The notes under the pieces are model-generated. The model did no database searches. It was not told where the DNA came from and saw only the letters and a list, made by a program, of their open reading frames with translations. From NCBI GenBank assembly GCA_964631605.1, contig CAZVYG010000060.1, positions 1 through 34,043 of the forward strand: a DNA stretch of 34,043 nucleotides, in the 5' to 3' direction. This DNA is from JARKQH01 sp964631605 (GTDB lineage: Bacteria; Verrucomicrobiota; Verrucomicrobiia; Limisphaerales; UBA8199). The translations under genes were made by a program, and so were the position numbers. Positions 33,430 through 34,043 of the stretch are shown here, piece after piece (position 1 is the stretch's first letter; every line of letters begins with the position of its first letter).

Positions 33430-34043
33430 TTACGGATAAACCAGACGGAAGAAGACCGAGGTGGGGTTGGTGTCGTAAGGAATGAACACCTTGTTGGTGG
33501 TGTCAGAACCCGGAACGGTCGCCCAGTTATTGCTGAGACCGACCGCGAGGGAGTTCGTCTGGCCCTCAAGCCTCCAGCCGATGTGAGTCGCAGGCCACGA
33601 GAGATCAAGTCCGCCCGCCTTAACCTCAACCACAATCGGGGTGGGAACGAGGGACACGCTCAGTTTAACCTTCAGGGTCCCATCCACCACCAGGCTGTCG
33701 GTGTCCCAAGCGAGGCCCTCGCCGGGCTTATCGGGAATAATCGCAGCAAAGGCCCCCACATAGGCTGCCGCGTTGAACAGTTTGAAGCTGTTGCCAGACG
33801 CCAGCGCCGGGCCAAGATTGTTGACAACCAGAGTGCCTCCGTAGAGAACAACCCCGGCATTGACCCGGTCGCTGGAAGGAACGGCGCCGGTGTCCACGTC
33901 AACCACGTTCGTGCCCTGGAGGGTGAGAACGTTGGTCACGGTCAGCGTGCCGATCGAGGCGCCCGGTGAGAGGGTGGCGCCCGAACCAACAGTGAGGGCG
34001 CCGTCAATCGTGCCGGTGCCAGCCAACGTCTGTCCCGCACCGA
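33430..34043 (-). CDS. PATR-type autotransporter-like surface protein (C-terminal part; 5' end outside window)
   Basis: The frame enters at the right edge with no start inside the window; it reads GAGQTLAGTGTIDG, then GSGATLSPGASIGTLTV, the hallmark of autotransporter-associated beta-strand (PATR) repeats that build a passenger beta-helix. About 204 codons are visible. After the last repeat comes a beta-rich tail (VEVKAGGLDLSWPATHIGWRLEGQ) ending FFRLVYP, an ending I associate with verrucomicrobial secreted proteins. There is no 12-strand autotransporter barrel and no PEP-CTERM-like tail, so export must use another route. TAA at 33430-33432 is followed by two hairpins. Confidence 0.85.
   Translation of the reverse strand, partial: GAGQTLAGTGTIDGALTVGSGATLSPGASIGTLTVTNVLTLQGTNVVDVDTGAVPSSDRVNAGVVLYGGTLVVNNLGPALASGNSFKLFNAAAYVGAFAAIIPDKPGEGLAWDTDSLVVDGTLKVKLSVSLVPTPIVVEVKAGGLDLSWPATHIGWRLEGQTNSLAVGLSNNWATVPGSDTTNKVFIPYDTNPTSVFFRLVYP

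Noticed and set aside
1..34043. tRNA, rRNA, insertion sequences, prophage or att sites
   Set aside because: None was recognised: no transposase or integrase motifs and no tRNA-like cloverleaf were seen on reading both strands by eye.

Overview
The window looks like a scaffold from a GC-rich member of the Verrucomicrobiota, probably a Pedosphaera/Limisphaera-type lineage. The basis is the gene content: a pilus-like cluster in the same order as Akkermansia Amuc_1101-1098, very large Asn/Thr-rich secreted proteins built from Calx-beta and delta-60 repeats, a PATR-type autotransporter-like protein ending in FFRLVYP, and an exosortase/exopolysaccharide locus. Two runs of exactly ten N (21160-21169, 30190-30199) mark assembly gaps inside genes. 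Almost everything is on the minus strand. Long plus-strand open frames opposite these genes are composition shadows.

Reading in the direction of minus-strand transcription (right to left): (1) 34043-33430, the 3' end of a PATR-type secreted protein, followed by two hairpins, the second with a T tract. (2) 33059-32331, an unrecognised cytosolic protein with its own sigma70-like promoter. (3) 32242-30722, the only plus-strand gene, a neutral/alkaline ceramidase-like hydrolase, convergent with (2). (4) 30499-24420, an exosortase/exopolysaccharide cluster: exosortase, GT39-like membrane glycosyltransferase, EpsI, polyprenyl-phosphate sugar transferase and UDP-glucuronate decarboxylase. (5) 24067-17364, a type IV pilus/type II secretion-like trans-envelope cluster: a PilM-PilN fusion, a PilO/Amuc_1100-like protein, an Amuc_1099-like inner-membrane protein and a secretin with a polyglycine insert. 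No pilin, prepilin peptidase or assembly ATPase is present. (6) 17250 to beyond position 1, four consecutive exported proteins. They are a seven-repeat beta-propeller protein, an Ig-like-domain protein, a beta-helix-like protein and a giant protein of at least 2827 residues whose end lies outside the window.

The most interesting idea is that (5) and (6) form one functional unit: a PilMNO/secretin envelope machine next to large surface proteins, two of which share the same ~355-residue C-terminal domain. That domain is a candidate sorting or anchoring module. The link is inferred from gene order and spacing and is not proven. A structured intergenic element at 8519-8650, with cobalamin-riboswitch-like motifs on the plus strand, lies between the last two of these genes and faces no plus-strand gene.
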